Program-made: the position numbers and the translations under genes | Assembly: GCA_026874595.1 (NCBI GenBank) | Contig: CM049307.1 | Location: 96,634,330 to 96,698,329, forward strand | Reading direction: 5' to 3' | DNA from: Sipunculus nudus | Taxonomy: Eukaryota > Annelida > Sipuncula > Golfingiida > Sipunculidae | DNA length: 64,000 nt | Notes under the pieces: generated by a model | Told to the model about the DNA's origin: nothing | The model's database searches: none | Seen by the model: only the letters and a program-made list of their open reading frames with translations | Part shown: positions 23,401 to 35,832 of the stretch, in pieces | Numbering within the stretch: the stretch's first letter is position 1 | Layout: each line of letters opens with the position of its first letter

Positions 23401-26400
23401 ACATTCCTTTATAATAACCCAACATGTCCATGATATTCATAAGCTTTATCGACTCGATATAGTATCACAGTGGAGAAACATTTATAGTCCAATCACGATC
23501 AGCTGAGCGCCGTGACCCACAGGTCCCTTGTTTTCAATTCTTGCTGACTTAATGTTAAATTTGGATATTCAATAAATGGTAGAGACAATCAAACAGAGGT
23601 GATGAGATTGTCAATCAGTATTGTTACTGTTACCTATTTGCAAAGATTACAGAAATACCAGTATTACTCAGGCAATGGATATGGCAGTCCGTCTAACAGA
23701 TGGTATTATCTTTTTGATGAAGTAAACTTTTCTTTTAGTGTGTTAACACTCATCCTGGTTTATTCTTGGTAAAAACTCTGAGGGACAAGTTAACGTACTG
23801 AAATTGAACCTTTTATTTACCTTACCCTTCACCTTTTTTTCACTTAATTAATTTTAGCAGCTTCACCTTAATCGCAAGCATAAATCATAAATAGAATTAA
23901 TTTATTTAAGTTTAGAGGGTTTAGATGTAACTCATAATAAATTCACTTCAGTATTTTTTACGTGGTTTTGTTACAGATACTTCAAAAAGAGAATGAGAGA
24001 GAAGATAAATTTTTATCTGAGGAAGATTTAGATGAACTGTTATCTGAGGAGAACCAAGATGAAAATCCTCGAGAGTCGATCTTTGGGTATCCAACAAGGC
24101 CCCTTTATAGAGACCTTGGTACAATCCTCACCCACTGGATGAACACAGGGTATGTGAACATGGTTCTTAAAGAATCCCCCCCCCTCCAAAAAAAATCTCC
24201 CCATGTTTGAGTTCTTTTTATTTATTAATATCATAGGGAAATTAATTGATAAAGATGCAGCATTAGTTATATTTACTTTTTTTGTGATATATAATGTCTC
24301 TACTATTCTTTCCCCTCAAAATATAAAATATGAGATTTAACACTTAATCATTTTCAGACATTGTCCAGTGTTAGACCTGCCCACATATGATCTGCTAGAT
24401 GAGAAGAGTTACACGGATGCGAGGTAAGTCACATGGTGCCCATGTTAATGGAGGATGTGTGTTGTTGGACTGCAGAGACTGGTTGATTAGCACCATTTTA
24501 GCCCTCTGACATTTGATAGTCAACAACCAGCATACTAGCGTCAAAGTGCCTGTACATCTTGTATGGGGGACCGTACTATAACGTTCAATGAGGAAGTAAA
24601 TATTTTTGTAATTTTTAGCAAACCTGTGAGCATATGCAAAGGTGCGGCGGCATCTGTCGTAGGTCGTGTGTCGTATGTCGTGCGTCATGTGTCGTGCGTC
24701 GTCTGTACGTTAACCATAGCTATCTCAAAAACGGCAGGAGCTAGCATCACCAAAGTTTTTTCAAATAATCAGTCATCCAAAAATCTATATCGGATTTTGT
24801 TTATTTTTTTTCTTACAGCATTTTCTTAAATTTTATAGGGAAAAAGCAAAAAAAGCTTTAAAAATCTTCTTCTCCGAAACTGTCCAGCCAAATTGTCCTA
24901 TATTTTACAGAAATGATCCCTGGAACAATCTCTCTCAAGTTTGTTCGAATGGTTCCAGTTTGGAGATTTTTGGCCAAGTTACAGGAGGTTGAACTTAGTC
25001 ATCTGTCCAAAAATCTCAGAAACGGCTTGAGCTATAATCACCAAATTTTATACCAAGGTTTGTCACATATGTCATATCTGATTTTGAGGTATTGGTGATG
25101 CCACCTACATTGACGTGTTTTTTACAAGCGAAAAAGGTAATTTTAAACTTTTCTAGCTTTTACACTGATTTATGATGAAACTGTTAAGCTGATTGGTTTA
25201 AACTTTACAAGAATTATTCTATGGTAGGGTTCTGCCAGTTTATAAGAATAGATTGGGTAAATACAGTTTAAAAAAAAGCATTGTAGCCAATTGAAAAAAG
25301 GCTTTCTGTATTTGAAAACAGATTTGACAATATGCTGAGTTTCAGCAGCCAAGTCAAGAGGTCACTCAGTACAAACAGGTGGGGTCAGACATCACCATGG
25401 CAACTGACCTGGCTCTGGGGGGTTGTCTAGACAATGTGTCTAGACGTCTAGACACAGCGTCTAGATGTCTGGACACAATGTTTAGATGCAGAATTCCCAG
25501 ATTATTGGAACTATATCTTTCAACTGTTTGAAAAAAACTTGGTTTGCATTTTAAGCGAATCGGGTTTATGGTCAAGTCACATGTGAACTGCTGCACCCTC
25601 ATTTTTTGTTGACCTCTGACCTTTCCTTGCTGCCCAGCGTCCATTTGTGTGTCTGTTTGCACACGTAAACCCGCATATCTCGGGAACCGTTTGACTGATC
25701 AGGCTAAAAATTTTGCACAAATGTAGCCCTTTGATAGCTTTATAACATACACTAAAAATGGTGGAGCCACCTGCAACCATTTTTGCACAGCGTCCATCTG
25801 TTCATCTGCCTTTGGATAATATCACTCATATCTCAGGCTTGGTTTGACTTATCCACCTGAAATTTTGCAGGTTTATACATCCTGGACAGCTTTCTCGATT
25901 TATGACAGGTGGCGCCACCTACATTAACGTTTACTTTGCAGACATCCAAGCTCATATCTCGGGAACTGTTTGACCGATTGGGCCAAAATTTTGCATGTGT
26001 ATAGATCTCACATAGCTCTTCATCATAGGCAAAACTGGTGGCACCACCTGCAACCATATTTGTACAGCGTCCATCTGTTCATCTGCCTTGGGATAATATC
26101 ACTCATATCTCAGCAGTGGTTTCACTCTTCCACCTGAAATTTGGCAGGTTTATATATCCTGGACAGCTCTCTCGATTTTATGACAAGTGGCACCACCTAC
26201 ATTCATGTTTACTTTGCAGACATCCAAGCTCATATCTCGGGAACTGTTTGACCGATTGGGCCAAAATTTTGCATGTGTATAGATCTCACATAGCTCTTCA
26301 TCATAGGCAAAACTGGTGGTGCCACCTGCAACGATGTTTGCACAGCATCCATCTGTTCTTCTACCTTGTGATAATATCACTCATATCTCAGCAGTGGTTT

Positions 26401-29400
26401 GACTTATCCACCGGAAATTTTGCAGGTTTATACATCCTGGACAGCTTTCTTGATTTTATGACAGGTGGCGCCACCTACATTCACGTTTACTTTGCAGACA
26501 TCCAAGCTCATATCTTGGGAACCGTTTGACCGATTGGGCCAAAACTTTGCATGCGTATAGATCTCACATAGCTCTTCATCATAGGCAAAACTGGTGGCAC
26601 CACCTGCAACAATTTTTTGCACAGCATCCATCTGTTCATCTGCCTTGGGATAAAATTACTCATATCTCAGCAGTGGTTTGACTTTTCCACCTGAAATTTT
26701 GCAGGTTTATACATCCTGGACAGCTCTCTTGATTTTATGATAGGTGGCGCCACCTACATTCATGTTTACTCTGCAGACATCCAAGCTCATATCTTGGGAA
26801 CCGTTTGACAGATTGGGCCAAAATTTTGCATGTTTAAAGATCTCACATAGCTCTTCATCATAGGAAAAACTGGTGGCGCCACCTGCAACCATTTATACAC
26901 AGTGTCCATCTGTTCATCTGCCTTGGGATAAAATCACTCATATCTCAGCAGTGGTTTGACTTATCCACCTGAAATTTTGACAGTTTATACATCCTGGACA
27001 ATTTTCTCGATTTTATGACAGGTGGCACCACCTACATTCACGTTTAAGCTGCAGACATCCATGCTAATATACAACACACCTCACTCTATTCCCCTTGACA
27101 CTTAATCCATGCCTCACTTCACCCTTCCTTCTCTGAATTCTGCGGATACACATAGTCACTTGTCGACTACCCATATTCTAGTTTTAAAATGTCCTAGTCT
27201 GAAACTTGCAGGTCCGAAATGTCCATTTTGCTGAAATCATAATGACTAAGGTAGATATGCAGGACTTAAAAGGATCAATATTAAACTCAAAAAATAAACC
27301 TCCATTTACACTCCCAAACTTTGCACAGGTTCGCATTAGGCCTGTAGGCCTTGTTAACTGTCTCATGGCCTACAAGTGGACTATCTCCTGATGTAAACCA
27401 GACCAATCGTTAGCTTATTAGTATACTTCCTAACAACACCTACCATGTGTGAGAAAAATTTCATTTTAACTCCACAAATTGGTAAATCCCTCTGCATGTT
27501 TGTTGAATTCCTCACCGAATGAATACAAGCCTGGGTCACACGGTTTACTGGATGGTTCACACCTTTTAATGAATTTTCCATTTTGTCTGTTAGTTACCAT
27601 GAATTCATTTGTTTTATTTCATCATTCACAGTCTAATGTTAAGATAATCAGGTGTTTACCAAGATATTGATGCAACAAGATGGATTACTGTTGCAGTACA
27701 TTCCCCGCATATGGCTTGTATCATGACTCAAGTTAGGCTTACCAGCCCAATATAAATGCCTACTGAGTCATGTATTTATGGCTAGCAGTTGATCAACTTT
27801 GTGATCTTTAATGACAGAAATAATGACATGGCATTATATTTAAACCAGGCTTAGCTGGATCGGGGGGAAAATGAAACTGTTGTAACCCCCCCCCCCTCAA
27901 GTGTTATAAGGCATAAGTACACTGAATGATTTTTCATCAGTTGATTAATAACATCTGTATCCAGATTTTAAGTTAGCTATTGGCTTGATTAACTCAGAGA
28001 ATGTTTGTGATTTCTGATTTATTCTGGGAAGGTATCAATGAACTGAAAGAAATTCCTGCTAATAAAAGTGCTTGTAATGCCCCTGTGAAGGATGAGTGAA
28101 CTTCTTTACCAAGAGACTGTTAATAAACAGAGTACAGGTGTCCATGTTGTCAAACAAAAATCATGTGACTACAGTTGACTGCAAGGCCACTAATTGTTGT
28201 TGATGAAAACTTGTGAAGCAATTAGTGAAACTCTGGTTCATCAGATTTGCCACTAGATTTCAGTTGGATGTGTTTGGATTAGCATTGGCAGCCATTTTAG
28301 AGCCCCCCCCCCCCCATGTGTAAAACATGTGGATATAATCAAAATGAACACCATTTGTATTACAAGATTCACACTTTCTTTCTTATTTTAAGAAAAGGTC
28401 TATGAGATTACTTTTATTTATTACATGCAAGGTATCCTTTAATGGAAGGTTCTTTAATGGATTATACAGGATAGTACTTTAATGAACAGCCCTTTAATGG
28501 ACAGTCCTACAGTTTCATTGTATTTCACATGATACATTGATTAAAATGATGGAAAAAACTAAAAAAAAAAAAATTTGTTGCTGAGATTTTTTATGAAATG
28601 GCTTCATTTATTTATGTCTGTCAGTACACAGAACTAGGCAGTCATGGTGATTTCTGCGAAATCATTCATCCAAACAATCATTTATAACAACAAAAACCCT
28701 TTTTATGAAAAATGACACTCCACTGTATTGTCACCTTTGTTCCTTCAGGAAGGAGACCTTCAAACAGATCACACCTCTCCTGGAAGGTCTGAAGTCATTA
28801 CAGGAGTTATGGACGGATGAGGAGAAAAGACACCGAATTAGAGATGTTCTAGTGGTATGTAGAGCAAAACCCACATTATCTCAGTACACATAATCATTCA
28901 TTTTCATATAATATTTTAATATGAGGACATCATTTTAGTAAGTGCATTATTTTAAATGGCCCTTTCATCTATCTGATGTCTGTAAACTAAAGAAAATCCC
29001 TTGAACCTTTCATAAAACAGACCACAGTACACAGGCTGTTCATTTTGTTGATATCCATGTGTTTATATCATGTGTGTGGGGCCAGCATAATAACAAATAG
29101 AAACTTTCAAAAAGGATACCTGGTTGCAGGTCAGATGAACTCAAGTTTTGCAAATGGTGATTTATAATCAGTTACCTTTCAATTCCCACACATATGCAAC
29201 CAACAACATATTTGTCATATAATTTGTCACATTTCCATATAGACCTTTTACAGCCATTGGCCATTGTTTTGACCCATAAGATATATCACCAGTATTGAAA
29301 AAAACTCTGTCTGGTTTATTCACTGATTACTATAATTATCATAATTTATTTTGAATGTGACAGTTGCTAGGGAGACGGGGCATGCTGGACCTTCTTGGTT

Positions 29401-32400
29401 TGAGGAAGACAGTTGGTAGCTTTGATTATTGGCCCCCACCACGAAAAGTCCTGGAAAATACATTCTGTACTAAACATAAGTAAGTATCAGCTGGTACTAC
29501 CAGTCAAACAATTTGTTTGAAAGTAAAATGAAAGCAGAGCACCATTATTTATATTGTTGTTCTTTAATATTGATAAGTAATCAGAAATCATTACATACTG
29601 AATTGGCAGACACTAACTTGTGCTCAGATCAAATGAAAACTTAATTAATTAATTACAAGGGTTTAACTTCAAACATTTTGAACACTTGCAAATATTCAAC
29701 TATCCATGAGTAAGGACTTTTCTGGTTTTATCTGAGACTTTTTATACAGTTATAATAATTCACAGAACATTTGTATGTGTTAAACTGTGTAAGCTTTACA
29801 GTTTTGATTGTTTAAACATGCATGTTATTTTACCCCTGTTAGAACTTCCATTAAGAAAACCAGAATGAGACACTTACTTACAACTTTTGAATGCTTGCAT
29901 ATGTACAACTTAGGATCTTTTTGAACACTTGTATGATTTAAGCTAAAGTCTTTTTATATGTCACACGTGAGACATTTGAACACTTGCATGTCCTGATTTT
30001 GAGACTTTTTAACACTGACATGTGACCTACTTGAGACTTTTTGAACACTGACATTTGTTCTACTTGAGACTTTTTGAACACTGTGACATGTTCTACTCGA
30101 GACTTTTTGAAAACTTACATGTGTTCATCTTGAGAATTTTTGAACACTGACATGTGTTCTACTTGAGACTTTTTGAACACTGACATGTGTTCTACTTGAA
30201 TCTTTTTCAAACACTGGCATGTGTTCTACTTGAGACTTTTTAAACATTTGCATGTGTTCTACTTGAGACTTTTTGAACACTTGCATGTGTTCTACTTGAG
30301 GCTTTTTGAACACTGGCATGTGTTCTACTTGAGACTTTTTGAACACTGACATGTGTTCTACTTGAGACTTTTTGAACACTTGCATGTGTTCTACTTGAGT
30401 CTTTTTGAATACTGACATGTGTTCTACTTGAGATTTTTTTAACACTGACATGTGTTCTACTTGAGGCTTTTTAAACACTGACATGTGTTCTACTTGAGGC
30501 TTTTTGAACACTTGCATGTGTTCTACTTGAGTCCTTTTTGAACACTGACATGTGTTCTACTTGAGACTTTTTGAACACTGACATGTGTTCTTCTTGAGAC
30601 TTTTTGAACACTGACATGTGTTCTACTTGAGACTTTTTGAACACTGACATGTGTTTTACTTGAAACTTTTTGAACACTTGCATGTATTCATTTTGAGACT
30701 TTTCCTGTATCCAACTTCAGACTTTTGGAACAATTACATGTGTTTCACTTATTACTTTTCAGACACTTACATGTGTTCATTTTGAGACTGTTTGAACACT
30801 TTCATGTGTTCATTTTAAGTCTTTTTTGAATAATTACATAGGTTCATTTTAAGACTATTGAAACACTTACATGTGTTAACTGGAGACTTTTGAAACACTT
30901 GCATGTGTTCAGCTAGCAATGTCTTTGGAACACTTTTTTGCATTTGCCTTATCAATCAAGAATCACATATAAATATTAAGGTAACTGCATCTGAATACTG
31001 AAGTATGCTTAGTTTCTAACTGTTGAACTTTGAGATTACAGCAGACCATAATACTTATTTCACATGGCACACACTGAACACTGACAGCATCATTTAGGAG
31101 TGTTCACCTATGAGATTTTTGTTTTTATTCAGGCTCCCCTCAGAGCTGACTGTCGGAGCTCGGGCACTCGCAAAACACGGCCACCGTGACCAGAGTACTA
31201 GCTGGTGGGGAGTTTCTACTGGGTGTAAGTATGGTAACAGAAGGGATGTTTTGAGAATACACTGGTATCTTGGGTGTTATAAAAGCAATAAATGTACCAG
31301 AATCCCAGTGTATATTAACCGGGTTACCATGTGCTTGAAATTCTTGGAAATTGAGGTAATTTTGAAAAATTCTTTTCAGACGGTGAATTTCACTCCAGTA
31401 GGTGGCTGTGGCCATAGAAAAAATATTTATGGGAATTCTGTTTAATGATGTTTTTGAATGCACTGCATGTTTAGTAAGAATATTCAGTGATATGTTGGAT
31501 GGTTGTTAAATTGATATGGTGGACATTTGTCTGTAGATATTTTGTTTCTGTGCTGCAATTCCATATCACCCTAAACTAGCAACAGACACTGCAACACCTG
31601 CAACACTGCAGAATTTATTCACCACTGCAAACCCAACAAATATTAAGTGGTACCCTTTTTTATGGGGAAAGTCCTCAAACAAGGTCAAAGAGGGGTCCGC
31701 CGAAACACCCAAAACACCGGTGTTTTGGGTACATGTGACGAAACACCACGAATCACCCTTTTAAATTCGAACTTGAAGCAAAACACTGGTATCAGTTATT
31801 AAAACATCTTCTGTTGCATATGTTAACGCGGAATTGTGCCACTATTCTGTAAAATAAAAGAAAGCAATGGTGTTGTACAACTGACAAGTGCGCTGCTTTA
31901 TTGCGACTTGCGGCACTAGGGGCAGGGTCATAGCTGGCATAAATGGCTGCAGTGGGCGCCGGTGAACCGACCATGACACGTAACATTCGTTTTTATCTTT
32001 ATGTCATAAATTTATGATACAAAATTGCAGATATATATCCATATGATGATTATTTATCGATTGGTGTTACCTTTTGGGTTCAGGTTTGAAGTGAAGTGTG
32101 TGTTTCGTGATGTTTCGTCACAGATACCCAAAACACTGGTGTTTTGGTTGTTTAGGGGGACCGGTCAAAGGGCGCTTAATTACCATGATGAAATATGCTG
32201 AAAGATAGTTTAACAGAGGAGAGAATAAATGAAATTATTTGTATTATAAATGTATTCATATATAAACCTGTGAATGTACACTTTCAATGTTATATTTAAA
32301 CAGGTAATAAAGGTAAACAGGTAAATAAGGAAAACCTTTTGACTTCTTCTTAAATTGGGTCCTACAAAATTATGAATTAATCAGTCCTCATTTCAGGTAT

Positions 32401-33759
32401 TGCTACCTTAAAGTATTATTTGAAGCTTAAAAGCTGAGGATTATACTCTCACCTTAATCTTTAAAGTCCAATTATTTAAACCTGAAGCACAGATTTACTG
32501 ATACAAATCTAGGGTTTATATGGACATTTGGGTGGTAATCTATAGCTACTATGTTTTTCATATTAAGTATGTGTGCATGTTGTAGCAGTGTTTAATTTTT
32601 TTTTTGAAAGCTGAGGCAGCTAAGAATGGTCATGCCCTTGGTATTATGAATAAGGTTCTGGATGACGCACACTGGATAAATATACACCAGCTGCCTGTGA
32701 GTGTATCCTAACATTTACACAGAGTATAAATTATACTTATATTGAATGAAGAATGTGTATTTTAAGACCAAAAGATTAGAAATTTCTGATGACAAAACTT
32801 TTCAATGCAAGGCCAGATAAATGATTTCATAAAATATATTTGTTTGGTTATTGGATTATAATGAATAATGCCATATTTCCTGAATCAATGATTAGTGGCA
32901 ACTATTGACTGTTAATATGAATACAGGTAATACATATTAAGACAATCACTATATTAATGTTTGAGCAATATAATATTGTTCTTTAGTGATGTTAATATTA
33001 TTATTTCTACTGTGCATAAAAAACTGTGAGACAGGATCACCTCAATTTTTTCTCAGTTTAGTTGTTGTAATTATATTGGAAATAAACACAGTTAATTAAA
33101 GTTAAGAATATCTTATATCAAACCTTTTCTTCCTTGTCACAGGAAACAGATTACAATGTTTTTTTTCTTTATTTTCAGCATGATGTCAGGATTATTGAAG
33201 TCAGACAGCAAAACGGTATATTGCTTTCATTATTTCTTGTCTGGTATTTTACTTTGGAATGAAATCACTTTAAATACTTATTGCTGTTATTTACTTTAAA
33301 AGTAATAAAAAATTAGAGATTGCTTTTCTAGTACCTCTCAAAGTAATTAAATAAATAATAATTTCAATGAACTTGAAGTAAAGCCAAACTTAAGTCTGAA
33401 CCATTTTGATATACCGTATATAAACAACATTTGCTCAGATTAAGATATATTGATATTTGTTATTTCAAATAAGATAAAAAGATATGAAGCTAGTGTATGA
33501 CAAAAAAGGGGAGGGGAGCCAGTTGATATTAAATTGAGAAGACCGGACTGAGACCTAACTATAATTTGGTTAAATCATACTCACTCTATATTTCCAGGAA
33601 CAATATTTTAATTTTGTTATTCTGTACAAACTCTTTACTGATTTTTATTATATGATTTATTCAGGTTATGGTGTTCGCTGGACCAGTGATGGGATGAGTT
33701 TCCGTGGTTTCCTGGAACCACAGATGGTTGATGGCCATGAAGTTGGATGGCGACACTGA
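20353..33759 (+). CDS. Conserved-looking 281-residue protein of unknown function, nine coding exons
   Basis: Joined from 20353-20427, 23977-24149, 24358-24423, 28749-28854, 29364-29479, 31133-31224, 32611-32696, 33179-33215 and 33665-33759. Every junction is GT/AG and in phase, giving 846 nt with stop. The product starts MRDLPRMYTKYRNEKK and ends EPQMVDGHEVGWRH. Residues about 28-58 are very acidic (LSEEDLDELLSEENQDE). The C-terminal half is Trp/His/Gly-rich (DYWPPPRKVLE, GARALAKHGHRDQ, STSWWGV, EVRQQNGYGVRW) and looks like a folded, conserved domain. There is no signal peptide or membrane segment, so it is probably cytosolic or nuclear. I do not recognise the family. Upstream coding exons are possible because the first exon is open in frame to its acceptor. 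Codon phases and an AATAAA at 34565 support a real, intact gene. Confidence 0.88.
23977..24149 (+). CDS. 281-residue gene, coding exon 2 (acidic segment)
   Basis: Residues 26-82 plus two bases. Acceptor TTGTTACAG|ATACTT, donor ACAGG|GTATGT. Contains the acidic run and FGYPTRPLYRDLGTILTHWM. Confidence 0.88.
24358..24423 (+). CDS. 281-residue gene, coding exon 3
   Basis: Residues 83-104 plus two bases: HCPVLDLPTYDLLDEKSYTD. Acceptor ATTTTCAG|ACATTG, donor GCGAG|GTAAGTC. Confidence 0.88.
24600..25120 (+). repeat. F5 element copy (intron 3 of the 281-residue gene)
   Basis: Starts with 'TTTTTAGCAAACCTGTGAGC', then a GTCGTGTGTCGTATGTCGTG-type run (24655-24710), 'GTACGTTAACCATAGCTAT' and units ending 'GGCCAAGTTACAGGAGGTTG'. 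The reverse complement of the same order of blocks is found at 43000-43360. Confidence 0.65.
25425..25490. repeat. Cluster of GTCTAGAC palindromes
   Basis: Short tandem of TCTAGAC/GTCTAGA words ('GTGTCTAGACGTCTAGACAC' and diverged copies), able to fold on itself. It sits beside the F2 copy to the right. No known role. Confidence 0.6.
25560..27355 (-). mobile_element. F2 tandem-array element, inverted copy with intact 5' end
   Basis: Read on the minus strand it starts AACAAGGCCTACAGGCCTAA at 27355. It continues through 'CTACCTTAGTCATTATGATT' and 'GGCATGGATTAAGTGTCAAG', and then five to six ~285-bp units with GGTGGCGCCACC. The DR1 motif is at 25610-25622. The terminal stem-loop is missing or degraded. 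Each unit keeps a similar open frame of about 60-75 codons. Lies in intron 3 of the 281-residue gene. Confidence 0.8.
27356..28748. other. Intron sequence of the 281-residue gene
   Basis: No repeat family recognised. Contains C10-type tracts near 27887 and 28304 and scattered 'CTTTAATGGA' words at 28437-28505 that form a short imperfect tandem. Confidence 0.45.
28749..28854 (+). CDS. 281-residue gene, coding exon 4
   Basis: Residues 105-140: KETFKQITPLLEGLKSLQEL then WTDEEKRHRIRDVLV. Acceptor TCCTTCAG|GAAGG, donor CTAGTG|GTATGT, phase 0. Predicted mostly helical from composition. Confidence 0.88.
29364..29479 (+). CDS. 281-residue gene, coding exon 5
   Basis: Residues 141-178 plus two bases: LLGRRGMLDLLGLRKTVGSF, DYWPPPRKVLENTFCTKH. 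Acceptor GTGACAG|TTGCTA, donor CATAA|GTAAGT. Confidence 0.9.
29960..30920. repeat. 33-bp minisatellite in intron 5 of the 281-residue gene
   Basis: Unit close to TTTTTGAACACTGACATGTG + TTCTACTTGAGAC, period about 33 bp, most regular from 30030 to 30690 (about 20 copies) and decaying on both sides. Because 33 is a multiple of three, the complement is open and reads as repeats of VFKKSQVEHMS; nothing suggests it is translated. Confidence 0.9.
31133..31224 (+). CDS. 281-residue gene, coding exon 6
   Basis: Residues 179-209 plus one base: LPSELTVGARALAKHGHRDQ then STSWWGVSTG. Acceptor TTATTCAG|GCTCC, donor TGGGT|GTAAGT. Rich in His/Trp/Gly, likely a conserved core. Confidence 0.9.
31691..32162. 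mobile_element. ~470-bp MITE with long inverted repeats and 8-bp target duplication
   Basis: Both ends carry GGTCCNCCNAAACANCCAAA followed by ACACC-GGTGT and 'GTGACGAAACACCACGAA', about 60 bp in inverted orientation. Flanks are GGTCAAAG at 31683-31690 and 32163-32170. Just inside the left end is a perfect 22-bp palindrome at 31708-31729 (CCCAAAACACC and its complement); the right end has the same with one mismatch. 8-bp duplication suggests a hAT-related origin. It lies in intron 6. Confidence 0.75.
32611..32696 (+). CDS. 281-residue gene, coding exon 7
   Basis: Residues 210-238: EAAKNGHALGIMNKVLDDAH then WINIHQLP. The acceptor TTTTTTTTGAAAG|CTGAGG is a long T-tract with AAG; donor CTGCCT|GTGAGT. 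Confidence 0.88.
33179..33215 (+). CDS. 281-residue gene, coding exon 8 (37-nt micro-exon)
   Basis: Residues 239-250 plus one base: HDVRIIEVRQQN. Acceptor TATTTTCAG|CATGAT, donor AAACG|GTATAT. At 37 nt it is unusually short, but phases on both sides require it. Confidence 0.85.
33665..33759 (+). CDS. 281-residue gene, last coding exon
   Basis: Residues 251-281 and TGA: YGVRWTSDGMSFRGFLEPQM then VDGHEVGWRH. Acceptor TTTATTCAG|GTTATGG. The dense aromatic and Gly content suggests a conserved C-terminus. Confidence 0.9.
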
Positions 33760-34590
33760 GAATTACAGATCACCATGACAACCACTGTCTCATCCAATCA
33801 GCATCCTCCTAACAACCTGTAGACCCTGCCAAAGTTAAAGTCATCCTCACTCAAGGACCAATTAGATTGATTCTTACGAAAGCATCCCAACAAATAACCA
33901 ATCAGATTGCCTCTTCTGAGATCTCATCACAAGCCAATAACCAGTCAGAATAACCCCTCTAAGTTATAAGTTCTCTTATGCCTAGAACCAATTCGGGTCA
34001 CTTTTTGAAATATCAAACACCAGCAACCAAACTGATCTCAAGTTTTGACATGTCAGTCATCACAGGTCAAGAACCAATGAAAGTGAACCATCTGAAATGT
34101 GATCATATGCCAGCAGCTCTTCACCTGAGTGTGTAATCAACCTCATTTTTGGGTCATAACATTTAAGAACTTTCATTCACATCAGTTTTTTATGATACGT
34201 TGCAATGGGGCATGTCTGTCCTATTAAGCCTTAAGAATATTCGCTCTGGGTAGAGGATGAATTTGAAAAATCCCAGGTCCTCACCAAAAGCAAGTAACTA
34301 TATATAGGTGAAGCTTCTAGGAATGACAGTCACTACAGTCATAATCTCATGACAATAATAGGACCAGTGCCTTTGTGCAGGTGTTTTTTGGAGAATGTGT
34401 GGAACTTTTTTGTCTTGTTATATTCATTTATACATTTGTAGATAGATATTATATTATATATTTATACCTGGACAAGGTGCACTTTTAGCAGTTCAGGTTG
34501 TAACAAGTGTGCCAACAACTTTCCTAAATGTTTAGTTTGGACTGTTTGGTAAAGTATTGTTTTAAATAAAGAAATGTATCTTTCAAGGTG
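33760..34590 (+). other. 3' UTR of the 281-residue gene
   Basis: About 800 bases between the stop codon and an AATAAA at 34565. It contains several 'AACCAATNAGA'-like words between 33880 and 34080 ('AGGACCAATTAGATTG', 'AACCAATCAGATTG', 'AACCAGTCAGAATA'), a weak internal repetition. The end is set by the poly(A) signal only. Confidence 0.6.
34565..34570 (+). terminator. Polyadenylation signal AATAAA
   Basis: Canonical hexamer followed within 20-30 bases by a GT-rich stretch (CAAGGTGTTGTATTTACG), as expected for cleavage near 34590. It fits the 281-residue gene upstream. Confidence 0.65.
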
Positions 34591-35357
34591 TTGTATTTAC
34601 GTTCATACCACAGGCAGATCCAGATTTTTGGAAGGGGGGGGGGGGGGGTGTCACTATTAACTGTGAGGACTTATACCCTAAAAAGGTTCACAACTCCCAA
34701 AAGGGGAGGATAACCATGAACTTTTGAGGATAATTGTGTGAGACTTTTTGCCTATAACTGGATGGCAAACCCCCCCCCCCCTCCAACCTTTAAAACCTCT
34801 CTTCCCCTGCATACTTCTAATATATTATTAAATCCATTGAATTAGCAGTTACACAATGAGACATGTCATATACACAGAGACATGTTTGTTGCTTGCCGGA
34901 ATCAAAGATTTCGACAAGAATGTTGATCAGTTCGGTATGTTTGGTTGTCTGTCTGTCTGTCTGTATGTCCTCGCTCTACAGTCCACAATTTTGCACCAAT
35001 CGCTTTGAAACTTATAGGTAACGTGTAAGATCAGTTCTCCTCGGAGCCTATTGTTTTCGGCCATGATCATTCAAAGGTCAAATTCAAGGTCATCAATTGG
35101 CCTCAAAATTGTCTATCCTTCATATCTTTGTTAAAAATAACCGTAGCCACTCAAACTGTAGCCCTTTTTATTTGCCACTGCATGGCCACTTCCAACACTG
35201 CGAAAATGCCTCATTTCGCTGTTGCCATGGTTACGCAATTTTGGGGAGAAATCATGGAATTTCATGATATTTTTCAAATTTGCAGCAATCGCCCTGATTC
35301 TGAGATATTTTATGTAACATAGGAATATCTTGAAATTGTTTTTTCAGATTTTGGAAA

Positions 35358-35376
35358 TGGCCGCCAGGGGGCGTTG
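35358..35376 (+). promoter_or_regulatory. CTCF-like motif in F4 unit
   Basis: TGGCCGCCAGGGGGCGTTG closely matches the bilaterian CTCF core (CCNNNAGGGGGCGC type). Binding is not demonstrable from sequence. Confidence 0.35.
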
Positions 35377-35814
35377 CAGATGAAAAAACATGAAAATTTG
35401 TTTTGGTGCTATACCTCCACAACTATTAAACATTGGGCCATTTCAATCACAGCATCTTAAACTAGAGTCCATGGGCTTATTTTTGCGCATAGGTGAAAAA
35501 GTGCGCTATTGCCAGATTTCTCTATTTTTGGGGTAAAACTTTTGAATTTTGAAAATATGCAGTTTTGAGCTTCTAACTCTGTCAGTTTTTATGCTAAGGA
35601 GGTCAATTCTTTTGCAACTTGAAGCCCTTGGTGAGTTCTTGGTGATCCAATAAAAAATCTCGCCAAATCTCGCACCGTTTCTTGCCGAATGAGATTTTCG
35701 CGGTTTCAATGAAAGGTGCCCTAGGTGCCACAGAATTGCAGGAATCGTTTTGAAACTGATACCTGTTATGTCACACATTAATATCTCGAAGGCAGTTTTT
35801 CACCTTTGGGAAAA

Positions 35815-35832
35815 TGACGGCTAGGGGGCGCT
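35815..35832 (+). promoter_or_regulatory. CTCF-like motif in second F4 unit
   Basis: TGACGGCTAGGGGGCGCT: the AGGGGGCGCT half is perfect and the left part carries two changes from TGGCCNCTAG. Confidence 0.3.

Noticed and set aside
30125-30683. Open frames of VFKKSQVEHM repeats
   Set aside because: By-product of the 33-bp intronic minisatellite, antisense to the host gene.
29960-30920. CRISPR-like array
   Set aside because: Eukaryotic context; units are contiguous with no spacers.
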